From Saccharum officinarum (Eukaryota; Streptophyta; Magnoliopsida; Poales; Poaceae), in assembly GCA_020631735.1 (NCBI GenBank), contig CM036215.1:15898346-15962345 (forward strand): 64,000 nt of DNA, written 5' to 3'. The notes under the pieces are model-generated. The model saw only the letters and a program-made list of their open reading frames with translations, was not told where the DNA came from and made no database searches. Both the position numbers and the translations under genes were made by a program. Positions 1 through 12,271 of the stretch are shown piece after piece; position 1 is the stretch's first letter; each line of letters opens with the position of its first letter.

Positions 1-40
1 GCAGGGACGGTGATTTCCACTACTGCAAGTCCATCCTCAG

Positions 41-235
41 CTAGCTGGCTCTCACTCCAAGAGTACACCGCTCTTGACCCTCGGGTACCCCATCATGGAG
101 CACTCTCCAAAGCAAGGTGGGCATGCCAAACTCGCTTAGAAAAGTGTCCGTGCTGCGGCGCTCCCGCGGGGCCATCTGGTGACGGGGTGCTCTTCCGCCA
201 GTGGACTTACGGGCAGTCTGCTTCGTGCGGGCCAT
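41..235 (-). pseudogene. Histone H3-tail-mimic ORF, 5' fragment (copy 1)
   Basis: The ATG at 235-233 opens a frame starting MARTKQTARKSTGGRAPRHQ. Residues 2-14 equal the histone H3 tail A1-G13, followed by R for K14, APR, H for K18, Q, M for L20 and A. The next part (APRERR, then FLSEFGMPTLLWRVLHD) is not histone and matches the ORF at 15559-16533. Unlike that copy, codon 6 here is CAG (Gln), so the tail is open. Small deletions around 60-100 relative to the other copy (missing G, T and CA) shift the frame, which closes at 41. Whether these are real mutations or sequencing errors cannot be told here. Histone H3 itself is excluded because no histone fold follows. Confidence 0.85.
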
Positions 236-1005
236 CTGTAGCACAAGTTTTAATTACCCGGTGAGAACATATTTTAAGTTGATGTCACTTTTATCAAACT
301 GGGATAATCCTTTTATAAGGGGAGGAATGCATGTTATGAATGAAATGCACAGGCAGTATGATGCATGCACGAGTCTTACGTTCTCACAAACTTAGAAAAT
401 AAAGACATCTAACGATGAATTCGGTGGCATACAAACGATCCCTCATATACGTAACTAATTCGATCTACACGATAAACGCTGTTATGTACCTGCAGAAAAT
501 TCATTTCAGCCCATTCCCCATGAATGCATGAAAGCAGTAAATCTACCTACACGCTCTACACGAATCCTCAGATGCGTGTACAACGGTAGTAACTACCCAA
601 ACACATCGTCCTATTGACGGCATCGCCTCAACGGACGGAACAACCACACATGCGACACTTTTGTAAAAACATGTGTAAAACATGTAAGTACTCTAGTATC
701 ATATAAGCACTCTCCCTAGATCGGCGGTGTATCCGATCATGCTCTCACAGCTCACACTTACCAAAGCGTAGAGGTAACTGATCCATACATTACCACTCAA
801 TTAAGTGGCACTCATACAATAGCACGCCGTATGAGCAACGAAAGAGAAATATGGTGCAAGAACCCCAAGTTAGTACTTAAATAGCCACCTAGAGTCCTTA
901 ACTGGGCATACAGGATATGACCACTGGCACACCTTTAGTTTTAAAATCACACTTTTTAAACAGAATTTTGTTTTAAATACACTTATGAACAGTAATCACG
1001 CTAAA

Positions 1006-1023
1006 CCATGCTCCGATGCCAGC
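1006..1023 (-). other. Primer-binding site (initiator tRNA-Met-like)
   Basis: Directly inside the LTR border, the minus strand reads GCTGGCATCGGAGCATGG. It resembles the common plant primer-binding site TGGTATCAGAGC, complementary to the 3' end of initiator tRNA-Met, with a few mismatches. Confidence 0.7.
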
Positions 1024-3619
1024 TGTAACAGAACCGCCCAATTATACGAGATTAAGTAGGAAAATCATCCAACGGGAGGACAATTTAACAAACTTAAGCC
1101 CGTATAACCCGGTAGTCCGTGAAATCTCGACGGATTTCAAACCATTTCACATAACAGCCAAGATCGTACTAAGTTTAGCGGTCACCATCATAAGTTACAT
1201 AAAAGTTCGCGGCATAAAATACATCGGAGTTTAAACATAGTTATTACAAACCAGGTTCGAATAAAAGTAGCGGAAGCAGTAGTTCAAATCACGCACACAC
1301 ACAGCGTTTTGAAATAAAGTGCCAGCTTGTGATCATCTCCAGCAAAAGCATCAGACGAGAAGTAGCGAATGACCATTGCCCATGGTCCTAAGCTTCGCCC
1401 ATCGCAGGATAGAGGCAGTTGATACAGTAGCCGTAATACATCTGCCCATCTGCAACAAGTGGGAACAAAGCCCTGAGTACGAGAAGGTACTCAGCTAGAC
1501 TTACCCGACAGAACCAAAATAAAATGACACCAAGGATCATGATAGGCTTTCTGGTGGGGTAGCTGACTCATTTGCAAGAAAAGCATTTTCATCTTAACAA
1601 TTCTTTTCTAAAAGTATGCAGTAATTTAATCTTTATTACCCTGTCAACTATGTTTGCATCTGTGCTAGAGTAATATATAATTAAGCAAGTAAGGATTACC
1701 AATGCTTATTAACAATAATTACCATGTCATCTTCCACATAACTATCCAAGTGTTTCATCAATATTACTACGATGAAGTAGCTCAAGTCAAGTATTCACTA
1801 TCCAGTGAACGATGGCGATTCGAATCGATTATTAACCAGCTGGTAATTTATTCCTCACACAAACCTCACTCACCCGCTAAAGTGAGGTATTGGTCACCGA
1901 GTCAACCATTCAGGTAAAGTCTCGAGCTTGCCAGGAACCACATGTACCCGGGGGCCGCCCGACTGCTCTTTGGCCTTATCATCGCGCCCCCGTATCCTGC
2001 CACTACTGCTCCGGTACAGTGCGTTGCGGGCAATCCACTCGGCCCGAATAATCTCCCAGCTTCGCGGTCGAAAGGTACATTATTCGGCCAGCTAAATGTG
2101 AGGCATGCGTTCAACATGACTCGAGGCCCAACAACGGTCGGTCCTTAATCAACACAGACGGAAAACACTACAAATCCGAAACCTTGCAAGTTTCCGTCCG
2201 GTCTCAGGTTCATTTCGACACTTAGTTATTCTCATATGACATACTTTCACATAAATCCAGGTAATCCCCTATAGCTCGCGGATGACAGGCAATCACCCGA
2301 CTTCTACCGGTCTAAGCAAACTAAGCAATTATTGACCGCGGACACCAGGGTGACAAGGATCGGTAAAGCAAGGTGAAACAAGGTATAATGCAGCAACGGT
2401 TGCAAACACTCCTAAACTTAATGCAGCAGTTTAAGTAAAGCATTAATAAATATTTGCAAACCGGGGGAGAGAAATGCTCCGGGGCTTGCCTCTCTCAAAA
2501 GAGCTCGGACGGTGGTCGGGGCACTCTGGAAGATCTTCACCGACCTCCTCTTCGGCTTCGGTCGCCTCCTGCTCTTGCACCTCGGACTGCTCCTCCGGGT
2601 CCTCGGGAACTGCTACCGGGGTCACTTCCTGCGATCCTGTATGATGCAGAAATATAAGTGCTCATGCCTAGGTGCATTGCAGGGATGACATGAGATGATG
2701 ATGAATGAATGAGATGTAATGAGCATGTTACTTTATTTGGATTACGTGGAACTTACGACTCTTCTACAAGGTAGTCTACGCCATTCAAGAACATGTACTC
2801 AAAAACTACCACCACTAATCTCTACCATGCAAAGGCACACTGACACTTAAGATGCTTCAAAGATACACCAAAGCATAGTTTACTAACTAATCTTGCATTA
2901 AAGGTTGAGTGTAAACCCTAATTAGCACTATGCTTGAACAGCAACACATATTTGGTAGCACAGAAAAATCTTAGAAAATTACAGCGGATTACTAACATCA
3001 ATTCTAGCATGCCACAAAATTTTCATTGCATTTGGATTATTAGAACTGTCTATACAAAAATAACAAGCTAAGGCCTAAAAACGAGCATGAAAATACTTTG
3101 CATTATGAAAAGTATCAAACAACAGATTTAGTAATTTTCCTACTTTCTACACAGTAAATAATCACTGTAGAAAAATTATTACTTGCATGTTTTATTCACA
3201 TTTATTTAATTAACAAAAATAGCAAATACTAGTGATAGAAAGCATTTGAACTACACCTACACATTTTTCTACAGAACAGGCATGATATATAATTTTCCTA
3301 GCAAGTACATGGCACAAAAAGATTAACAAACTTGGAATCACATTTTTCTGATTTTTCTATAATTTAATATCATTTTTCAAGAAAAAGCACATTTCCAAGG
3401 ATAAATAAAAACCTACAGAAAAGTAATGAATATTACATGCAATATTTTATATGTAGATCTGGTTCCAATGAGTCTCATAGAAATTTATTTCACAATTTTT
3501 GGAGCACATTTAATCACCCAAATAATTACTAAAGCATTTTTATTTCCAATAATAAAAGAAAAGAAAAAATGGGATTCTATTTGAAAACGGGCCGACACCG
3601 TAAGGGGCAGACGGCCCGG
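1024..3619 (-). repeat. Long terminal repeat, truncated by gap (copy 1)
   Basis: Aligns with 17324-19930. Starts TGTAACAG on the plus strand, the 3' end of the LTR in element orientation. The assembly gap cuts it at the edge of the GC-rich block. The conserved 59-bp block described at 17751-17809 lies here at 1451-1509. Confidence 0.9.
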
Positions 3620-3719
3620 NNNNNNNNNNNNNNNNNNNNNNNNNNNNNNNNNNNNNNNNNNNNNNNNNNNNNNNNNNNNNNNNNNNNNNNNNNNNNNNNN
3701 NNNNNNNNNNNNNNNNNNN
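3620..3719. other. Assembly gap (100 N)
   Basis: Exactly 100 N, a conventional placeholder. It separates Tekay LTR sequence from copia RNase H sequence, so true adjacency is unproven. Confidence 0.99.
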
Positions 3720-4240
3720 AAGATATCTTAAGTATACCCCAAGCATCGGACTTTGGTACCCCAAAGGAGCTAGATTCCAACTAGTTGGCTACTCCGATTC
3801 AGATTATGTCGGTTGTAAAATTGATAGAAAAAGCACATCCGGATGATGCCATTTGCTTGGGAGATCCTTAGTATCTTGGTCATCTAAAAAGCAAAATAGT
3901 GTGGCTTTGTCCACCGCCGAGGCGGAATACATTGCCGTGGGGCTTGTTGTGCACAAATCCTATACATGAAACAAACCTCCTAGACTATGGAGTTGTTCTT
4001 CTGAAAATGTGCCGCTTTTGTGTGACAATGAAAGTGCGGTTAAAATTGCTAATAATCCGGTACAACACTCTCGCACCAAGCACATTGATATCCGCCACCA
4101 CTTTCTAAGAAATCATGTTGCTAAAAAATGATATATTACTAGAAGGTGTAAGAAGTGAAAATCAACTAGCGGATATCTTCACTAAACCCTTAGATGAGGC
4201 TAACCTTTGTAGATTGAGAAGTGAACTAAATGTGGCTTGA
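3720..4240 (+). pseudogene. Copia pol 3' end: RNase H and C-terminal tail (element A)
   Basis: Frames read [70 protein letters not shown] and ADIFTKPLDEA, which is copia RNase H with the usual C-terminal motif. The acidic ALSTAEAEY motif is intact, unlike in element B. A stop after KSTSG (codon at about 3844) and several one-base shifts near 3940-4000 and 4130 break the frame. It matches 44777-45300 of element B. The start is lost in the gap. Confidence 0.88.
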
Positions 4241-4739
4241 TTCTAGTAACTTTAAAAGATGAGCTTGTGTTGTCCCTTGCATTGCATTGTACTTTATGTC
4301 TTGTTTAATTTTCCACAATGCATCTAGGACTTGTCTAACACGGTTATGATAACCCTCTCTTGAGGAGTGAAAAAGCCTAACATGGATCAAACTTGACAAG
4401 CAACCTAGCCTTTTCTTTCTTGTTTTGCATTGCATATGCTAGTTGTTGCTTTGTTGTTTCTCTTCAGTTTAGCTTTGAGTAACCTCTGTGTTCGTCCATG
4501 AATAGAGAGAGCATTTGAAGCTCCCAAGGGTCCATAAACTCTATTGCATGGCCATATGTTGCTCCTTGGGTGTTTATTGAAATATTTTTCTTAAAAATAA
4601 TACTAGCCTAAGGCAAAATATTTTGAAAATTTTTGAGGTTTGAGTGAGGTCACTCATATCAGTTCAATTGGTGTTTATTTGAGTCTCTTTGAATTGGAAC
4701 TTGATTGGGAGAAGTCGCGTCGAAAAACAGTTTGAAAAA

Positions 4740-5075
4740 GAGCATTTTACAGCGACCGGACGCTGGACCCGGACGCTACATCGGACGCGGTTCAACTTCA
4801 CCACCGCGTCCGTCTCGGCGTCCACCAGCGCGTCTGGTCATTCCCGAAGTTTTTCTTCGAAACCTCTAACCAAACGCTGCACCCGACGCGCCTCTATCGA
4901 CCACCGCGTCCGATCATCCATTCTAACTTTCTGGGCAATGTCTAACCGGACGCTGTCAGCGTCTGATCGTGGATAATCGGACGCGTCCGGTCATTCAGGA
5001 GCTTACTGGAATGTGACTGGACGCTGCCTCCACCGCGTCCGGTCATTCGACTACCGCGTCCGGTCATCACGCGAA
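4740..5075 (+). repeat. Cluster of GACCGGACGC / GCGTCCGGTCA half-sites upstream of env-position leader
   Basis: Repeated degenerate copies of GACCGGACGC and its complement (for example GCGTCCGGTCATTCG and GGACGCGTCCGGTCATTC) with spacings of about 20-40 bp. The same motif forms arrays in the LTRs at 23700-24130, 35730-36180 and 50260-50660. Confidence 0.85.
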
Positions 5076-5099
5076 AAGCGGATCTCACCCCTTTTTAAC

Positions 5100-5985
5100 T
5101 GTACAGTTGGATCTCGATCCATCTTCTTTTTTCCTTCCGCGCCACCGATCTCGCCGTTCTCGCCGAATCGCGAGCCCCCGTGCCACCACCGCCGCACGCA
5201 GCCGCAGCCGCGACCACACACCGTGCTGCAGCGCCACTGCGCCTGCACCCGCGCCTGCGTCGTGCCGTAGCGCCACCGTGCCCGCACCCGCAAACGCGCC
5301 GTGCAGTCCATCCGTGCCCGCGCCGTGCAGACCTTGCCGGAGCCGCACCGCCGCAGCCGCGCCGCCAGAGCTCCCGGAGCAGCCCGTGCCCTAGCTCCTC
5401 CTCGAGCCCTCTCCTTGCCGCGCGCGCCACCTCCGAGGACTTCGTCCACCGCCGCGAAAAACCCTAACCCTAGCCACTCTTCGTTCGCCGAGATTTTTCA
5501 CGAGTTTTTCATCTCCGCGATCATCTCCGTCTCCGCGATCGTCTCTGTCTCCGCAAGGTGATGTCTTCTCCTTGGATTAGGGTTTGCTGTCGATTTTCTG
5601 GTGAATTACTAATTCAATCATCGATCGATCGTCGATCTCTCTCGGTATCCAGGGTTTCGATCGCCGTCTTCGGGTAACCCGAACGCGTCGAGATCGTCTT
5701 CCGCTCATCGGATCATCGCTCGTCGAGGTAGCTATCGTAGTCCATTCACATCTTACCTTACATGCTCCTCTTTTTAGGATCTCACTTATCTTTTAGATAA
5801 TATATGTTGCTTATAGTAGATCCATCTATTCTATCGTTTCAGTTTGTCCTATCAGTGTTGAGTGTGTTAGGTGATCAGTTGTGAATCCGAGGCCAAGCCT
5901 GCGGATACGGATTGAGGCCAAGCCTCACAAGTGTCAGTACATCATCTGCTCTTTTCAGTTTTTCTTAGTACAGCCGCTTGTCAGT
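5100..5985 (+). promoter_or_regulatory. Plant-gene-like GC-rich leader with telo-box and candidate intron, 5' of env-position ORF
   Basis: Pyrimidine- and GC-rich sequence carries AAAACCCTAACCCTAGCC at 5457-5474 (telo-box). It is followed by repeated ATCTCCG stretches, then CCGCAAG before GTGATG (candidate splice donor near 5556) and GATTAGGGTTTGCTG. A candidate acceptor region lies near 5870-5982. Element B repeats the layout at 46170-47020. This looks like promoter, 5' UTR and first intron of a plant gene, and I infer that it drives or is spliced onto the downstream ORF. Confidence 0.5.
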
Positions 5986-6808
5986 ATGGTTCGTTGCAAG
6001 AACGCTGGTGGGGCACCTAGTGACGGGATGACAGTCCCCCAGGAGGACAGAGGTAGCTCATGGTAAGCGAGTAAAGATTGCTGCCAAGAAAAGGAAGAGA
6101 ACTCTTACAGAGGCAGAGGTAGCTCAGGCAGTTGCAGATGCAGCAGAGGCAGCAGAGAGAGGTGGCAGAAGCAGTGGTATTTGTATTGGCGAGAGTCATT
6201 TTCATCTTGAAGGTCGACAACTCGGTACAGAGGCCACAGAGGAGATAGTAGAGGCCATAGAGGAGGCAGTGGATGCTCCTGCAGAGCAGCCTACAGAGGA
6301 TCCACAGGAGACTAAGGAGCAGACAGTTCAGACTCCACAGCGTCGTCGCTCAGGACATACACGAGCTCAGGTCACTCCGAGGCCAGAGGGTCAACGTCAT
6401 GGAGGTTGTTCACCTCCCAGGGCTAGAGGTCACCCCCCTGTTGAGCACTTGACCTCAGGGGTGCTACAGCCAGACATGTCTAGGCCCTCAGATTTGTTGA
6501 GGTCACTCGGTGGTTCCCATCCTAGCGGGATCCCGGGCGTCAGAGGGCTTCTACACTCCTCTGCATGAGGATTTCTATAGGGCTTATGTCGATAGCAAGG
6601 ATTGCATTCAGACCACAGAGAGTCTGTCGGCTAGAGGTTTTAGTTGAGGTGGTTGGTGAGCAGCTTCATCCGCATCTATCTTTCTACCTGGACTATCAGA
6701 TCTTCTTGGACGGACTGGAGCGTACTGCGGACCTGGGTCAGAGTTTTTTTACTCCTCACTGTGGATTGACCCGGCACATCAGTTCATTCACTTTGCCTTC
6801 AGAGGCCG
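5986..6808 (+). pseudogene. Env-position ORF of SIRE element A, part 1 (plant transposon-protein family)
   Basis: The ATG at 5986 opens MVRCKNAGGAPSD, then frameshifts within about 15 codons. The remaining peptides match element B (47021-49415): basic KRKRTLTEAEVAQ, an acidic Gln/Glu-rich stretch, and FRPQRVCRLEV-like and LGQSFF-like pieces. The reading frame is broken several times. At 6808 the Tekay element interrupts it; the coding similarity resumes at 21238 with RDCRLYSTRVREIHRLPALETK. It sits where retroviral env would be, but I see no signal peptide or transmembrane segment. It resembles the plant-specific 'putative plant transposon protein' family. Function unknown. Confidence 0.75.
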
Positions 6809-9800
6809 TGTAATAGAACCCCCAATTATACGAGATTAAGTAGGAAAATCATCCAACGGGAGGACAATTTAACAAACTTGAGCCCGTATAACCCGGTAGT
6901 CCGTGAAATCTCGACGGATTTCAAACCATTTCACATAACAGCCAATTGTACTAAGTTTAACGGTCACCATCATAAGTTACATAAAAGTTCACGGCATAAA
7001 ATACATCGGAGTTTAAACATAGTTATTACAAACTAGGTTTGAATAAAAGTAGCGGAAGCAGTAGTTCAAATCACGCACCCACACAACGTTTTGAAATAAA
7101 GTGCCAGCTTGTGATCATCTCCAGCAAAAGCATCAGACGAGAAGTAGTGAATGACCATTGCCCATGGTCCTAAGCTTCGCCCATCGCAGGATAGAGGCAG
7201 TTGATACAGTAGCCGTAATACATCTGCCCATCTACAAACAAGTGGGAACGAAGCCCTGAGTACGAGAAGGTACTCAGCTAGACTTACCCGACAGAACCAA
7301 AAAAAAATGACACCAAGGATCATGATAGGCTTTCTGGTGGGGTAGCTGACTCATTTGCAAGAAAAGCATTTTCATCTTAACAATACTTTTCTAAAAGTAT
7401 GCAGTACTTTAATCTTTATTACCCTGTCAACTATGTTTGCATCTGTGCTAGAGTAATATATAATTAAGCAAGTAAGGATTACAATGCTTATTAACAATAA
7501 TTACCATGTCATCTTCCACAAAACTATCCAAGTGTTTCATCAATATTACTACGATGAAGTAGCTCAAGTCAAGTATTCATTATTCAGTGAACGATGGCGA
7601 TTCGAATCGATTATTAACCAGCTGGTAATTTATTCCTCACACAAACCTCACTCACCCGCTAAAGTGAGGTATTGGTCACTGAGTCAACCATTCAGGTAAA
7701 GTCTCGAGCTTGCCAGGAACAACATGTACCTGGGGCCGCCCGACTGCTCTTTGGCCTTATCATCGCGCCCCGTATCCTGCCACTACTGCTCTGGCACAGT
7801 GCGTTGTGGGCAATCCACTCGGCCCGAATAATCTCCCAGCTTCGTGGTCGAAAGGTACATTATTCGGCTAGCTAAATGTGAGGCATGCGTTCAACATGAC
7901 TCGAGGCCAACAACGGTCGGTCCTTAATCAACACAGACGGAAAACACTACAATCCGAAACCTTGCAAGTTTCCATCCGGTCTCAGGTTCATTTCGACACT
8001 TAGTTATTCTCATATGCATACTTTCACATAAATCCAGGTAATCCCCTATAGCTCGGATGACAGGCAATCACCCGACTTCTACCGGTCTAAGCAAACTAAG
8101 CAATTATTGACCGCGGACACCAGGGTGACAAGGATCGGTAAAGCAAGGTGAAACAAGGTATAATGCAGCAACGGTTGCAAACAACTCCTAAACTTAATGC
8201 AGCAGTTTAAGTAAAGCATTAATAAAATATTTGCAAACTGGGGGAGAGAAATGCTCCGGGGCTTGCCTCTCTCAAAAGAGCTCGGACGATGGTCGGGGCA
8301 CTCTGGAAGATCTTCACCGACCTCCTCTTCGCTTCGGTCGCCTCCTGCTCTTGCACCTCGGAATGCTCCTTCGGGTCCTCGGGAACTCTACCAGGGTCAC
8401 TTCTTGCGATCTTGTATGATGCAGAAATATAAGTGCTCATGCCTAGGTGCATTGTAGGGATGACACGAGATGATGATGAATGAATGAGATGTAATGAGCA
8501 TGTTACTTTATTTGGATACGTGGAACTTACGACTCTTCTACAAGGTAGTCTACGCCATTCAAGAACATGTACTCAAAAACTACCACCACTAATCTCTACC
8601 ATGCAAAGGCACACTGACACTTAAGATGCTTCAAAGATACACCAAAGCATAGTTTACTAACTAATCTTGCATTAAAGGTTGAGTGTAAACCCTAATTAGC
8701 ACTATGCTTGAACAGCAACACATATTTTGGTAGCACAGAAAAATCTTAGAAAATTACAGCAGATTACTAACATCAATTCTAGCATGCCACAAAATTTTCA
8801 TTGCATTTGGATTATTAGAACTGTCTATACAAAAATAACAAGCTAAGGCCTAAAACAAGCATGAAAATACTTTGCATTATGAAAAGTATCAAACAACAGA
8901 TTTAGTAATTTTCCTACTTGCTACACAGCAAATAATCACTGTAGAAAAATTATTACTTGCATGTTTTATTCACATTTATTTAGTTTAACAAAAATAGTAA
9001 ATACTAGTGATAGAAAGCATTTGAACTACACCTACACATTTTTCTACAGAACAGACATGATATATAATTTTCCTAGCAAGTACATGACACAAAAAGATTA
9101 ACAAACTTGGAATCACATTTTTCTGATTTTTCTATAATTTAATATCATTTTTCAAGAAAACAAATCCAAGGATTAAATAAAACACTACAGAAAAGTAATA
9201 AAAATATTGACATGCAATATTTTTATATTGTAGATCTGGTTCCAATGAGTCTATAGAAATTTATTTCACAATTTTTAGGAGCACATTTAATCACCCAAAT
9301 AATTACTAAAGCATTTTTATTTCCAATTAATAAAAGAAAAGAAAAACTGGGATTCTATTTGAAAACGGGCCGACACCGTAAGGGAGACCGGCCCGGTCCG
9401 GCTCAGCCCAGCGGCACGCGCGCGCGGGATAACGAAAACGGGCCGCGTCCCGTTGGATCAGGCCGGCCCAGCTACTTGCCTCACCCGCGGGCGAGCGGGG
9501 CAACGCGCGCGGCGAGCGGGCGCTCGACACCGCGGCGGTGCGGCGGCCGCCGATGGCCAACTGCCGCTCCAGTGCCCGAACGAGCGAGGCAAGGTGCGCA
9601 AAACGGCCGCGGGAAAACGGTGAACACGGGAGCGGGTTGAGAGATAAGGGGGGTTGGTGGAGGTGCCGGTGACTGGAGCACGAGCGCGGCGGCTCCGTCA
9701 CGGTGGCGCGGCGAGGAAAAAATTGACGCCCTACCAGAGCGAGCAAGAGGACAACGGGGCTTGTTCGGAGGAGGCAAGGGTGGCGAAGCTCGTGCAAGAT

Positions 9801-10694
9801 TAATTTGGTGGTGGTGGACTGTCGCCGCCGGAACGAGGGAGCGGAGGTGGAGCTCGCGACGGTGAGCCGCTCGCCCGCTCGGTTCTTGGAGAGGAGAGCG
9901 GATGGCGAGCGGGAGTGGGAGTGAGGGGGCGAGGGCGGTTCGGGCAGGCGGATTTGAGCACGCCTGAGCTGGCGGGATGGCAGAGCAGGAGGCGACACGC
10001 GGCGGCTGTCGACGGCGCATGCCGACACGCGGCGAGCGCGTCCTGCCGCGGCGGCCAGCGAGGCGCGAAGGCGAGCGGGAGAGGAAGCGGCCGCGCGACG
10101 GGGCCAGACCGCTGCGCTGCGCGGGCGCGCGCGCGCGGGGTGCGTGGGCCGCTTCGGCCGATGGGCCGAAAGGGTGGCGGCGGCCTGCTAGCGCTGGGAA
10201 TTGTTTTCATTTTTATTTTTTCAGAGAAATTCAAATAAAATTCAAATTGTAGTTTTCAAATTCAATTTTGGGCAAGCAAATGACCTTTTTCTGAAATTGG
10301 CCCAAAAATGAAAGTTGTTTAGAATTTTATTTCCTACAACTTTTATTAAGGGGCCAACCTCAAAACTCTTATAGATTTTGAATTGTAGAATAAAAGCTAA
10401 AATAGGGAGTATTTTTGAATATTTTCAGAATACATTTTTTAAACTAGTTTTTTTACAAAACTTTGAGTAATTTAGTTGCTCCAAAAATTTGACCTATAAT
10501 TCTAAGTGATATAAAATTTGTAGTTGCACAATTTTGATGAAAGGTAATTAGCACATTAACATATTACATCATGAATACCATTTTCCAAGCTTTTATTTCA
10601 TTCAATTTATAATACCCATATATGATTATGGATGATATGAAATGTCATGCTTATGATTGCCATGCAAAAGCTTGCGTAACACCGGGGTGTTACA
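6809..10694 (-). repeat. 3' LTR of Tekay-type element
   Basis: Pairs with 17324-21237. In element orientation it starts TGTAACACCCCGG at 10694 and ends CTATTACA at 6809. The GC-rich block is at 9380-10190 and the conserved hairpin block at 7230-7292. The long arginine/proline-rich minus-strand frames in the GC block are not conserved between copies and are not counted as genes. Confidence 0.95.
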
Positions 10695-10711
10695 GCCCTC
10701 CCCCTTATAAA
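10695..10711 (-). other. Polypurine tract
   Basis: Minus strand reads TTTATAAGGGGGAGGGC immediately before the 3' LTR, the purine run used to prime plus-strand DNA synthesis in LTR elements. Confidence 0.85.
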
Positions 10712-10746
10712 AATCTCGTCCTGAGATTTGGGTTACGAACCATTTA

Positions 10747-12271
10747 TTATAAAAATCTTCGTACGCTTTTGTAGGTATTCACCTGTTTCCCAAGATGCAT
10801 CCCTTCATCATGATGACTCCATTGTATCTTATATGTTTTCACCACACTGTTTCGAGTAGCCCTTTCTTTGGAATCCAAAACTCGAATTGGCTGTTCACGA
10901 TACACCAGATCTGACTTAAGTTTTATGCCTCGAGGTTCAATTCTTTCCTCTGGAACGCGCAAACATTTCTTGAGATGTGATACGTGAAAAACTGGGAATA
11001 TAGCACCATTGCTTCTGGTAATTCTAATTTGTAAGCAACTGGACCCTTTCTTTCCAAGATTTTGTAGGGTCCTACAAATTTGGCGGCAAGCTTTCTGCGT
11101 ATTCCAAACCGCTTCTTCTTCATTGGCGTGACTTTTAGATAAACATAGTCACCACTTCGAACACAAGCGGTCTCCTTCTCTTATCCGCATAACTTTTCTG
11201 ACGTGACTGAGCTGTTCTCATATTTTGCTGAATGATATGAACTTTCTTTTCGGCTTCTTCCACGAAGTCAATACCATAATACCTTCTTTCCCTTGGCTCA
11301 ATCTAGTTTAAAGGTGTTCTACACTTTCGGCCATACAGAGTCTCAAAAGATGCCATCTTGATACTTTCTTGATAACTATTATTATACGCGAATTCTGCTA
11401 AAGGTAAACATGACTCCCATGAACCTCTGGAAGACAACACACAAGCTCTTAACATATTTTCTAAAATAGCATTAACTCTTTCAGTCTGACCATCTGTTTG
11501 AGGATGATAGACAGTGCTACGAATCAAACTAGTTCCAAACCTTTATGCAAGTGCTCCCAAAAGTGAGCAGTGAACTGTGACCCTCTGTCAGACACTATCG
11601 TCTTCGGTATGCCATGCAATCTCACAATCTCCGCCATATACTTCTCGAATATTGAGGTGGTCTATAATCTGTCTTGACAGGCAAAAAGTGGGCTGTCTTG
11701 GTAAGACGATCCACGATTACCCAAATTGAATCATGGCCTTTCTGAGTAGTGGGCAAACCTATAATGAAATCCATACTTATATCATCCCACTTCCAACTAG
11801 GTACTGACAAAGGTTGCAACAATCCGGTAGGTTTCATGTGAATAGCTTTCACCCTACAACATGTGTCACATCTGGCTACATAAGCTGCAATTTCCTTCTT
11901 CATCTTTGTCCACCAAAAACGAGGTCTTAGTTCTTGATACATTTTGCTACTGCCAGGATGAATGGACAACTTAGAGAGATGAGCTTCATCCATAATTTTT
12001 ATTCTTAAGCTCTCTATCCTTTGGAACAACAAGACGGTTGTCGAACCACAACACGTCCTGCTCATCCACTTGAAGTGTTTTGAGGGTTCTTCTCTAATTT
12101 TCTTTTTGATGTGGAATACCCCTTTGTCTGCTTTCTGACCTTCTATTATCTTACTCTTCAAGGTGCAACTGATCTGAATACTATGTAACACGGCAGGGTG
12201 CATTAGATTAAAACCATCTTCGAGTAAGGGTTGCATATTCAAACAATGCGACTTTCTACTCAAAGCATCGG
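10747..12271 (-). pseudogene. Gypsy integrase with C-terminal chromodomain
   Basis: Read from 12271 down. The HHCC zinc-binding region appears as HPGSSKMYQELRPRFWW...CDTCCRVK near 11960-11850. The catalytic core follows with MDFIIGLP (first Asp, near 11775), SDRGSQF (second Asp, near 11575) and PQTDGQTERVNAILE (Glu, near 11490). A VGPYKILERKGPVAYKLELP-like GPY region lies near 11090-11000. A chromodomain follows: SDLVYREQPIRVLDSKERATR...YKIQWSHHDEG, then in a shifted frame WETGEYL near 10770. The chromodomain places this in the Tekay-type chromoviruses, and such domains are known to steer integration to methylated H3. Shifts near 11670, 11530 and 10785 break the frame; the last is a missing G in a G run. 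Confidence 0.88.

Larger units (their letters stand above)
1..3619 (-). mobile_element. Tekay-type Ty3/gypsy element, 5' leader and partial 5' LTR
   Basis: This stretch is a near-identical copy of 16294-19930, with small indels. In element orientation (minus strand) it holds part of the LTR (3619 to 1024), the primer-binding site and the leader with the start of the first ORF. The left window edge and the assembly gap at 3620 cut it at both ends. It is a second member of the family found complete at 6809-21237, so it lets features of that element be checked in an independent copy. Confidence 0.9.
4241..5985 (+). other. Spacer between pol and env-position ORF (element A)
   Basis: About 1.7 kb without a credible ORF, parallel to 45313-47020 in element B. 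It begins with AT-rich sequence, passes through a cluster of GGACGCG motifs (4740-5075), and continues into a GC-rich, plant-5'UTR-like leader (5100-5985). Long GC-rich open frames here on both strands are low-complexity Arg/Pro/Ala and are not counted as genes. Confidence 0.75.

Noticed and set aside
41..235. Real histone H3 gene fragment
   Set aside because: Only the tail matches. The following codons match the retroelement ORF at 15559-16533, not the H3 core.
5051..5561. Several overlapping GC-rich frames on both strands, with a parallel set at 46019-46609
   Set aside because: Low-complexity peptides not conserved in frame between elements A and B. Better explained as leader DNA.
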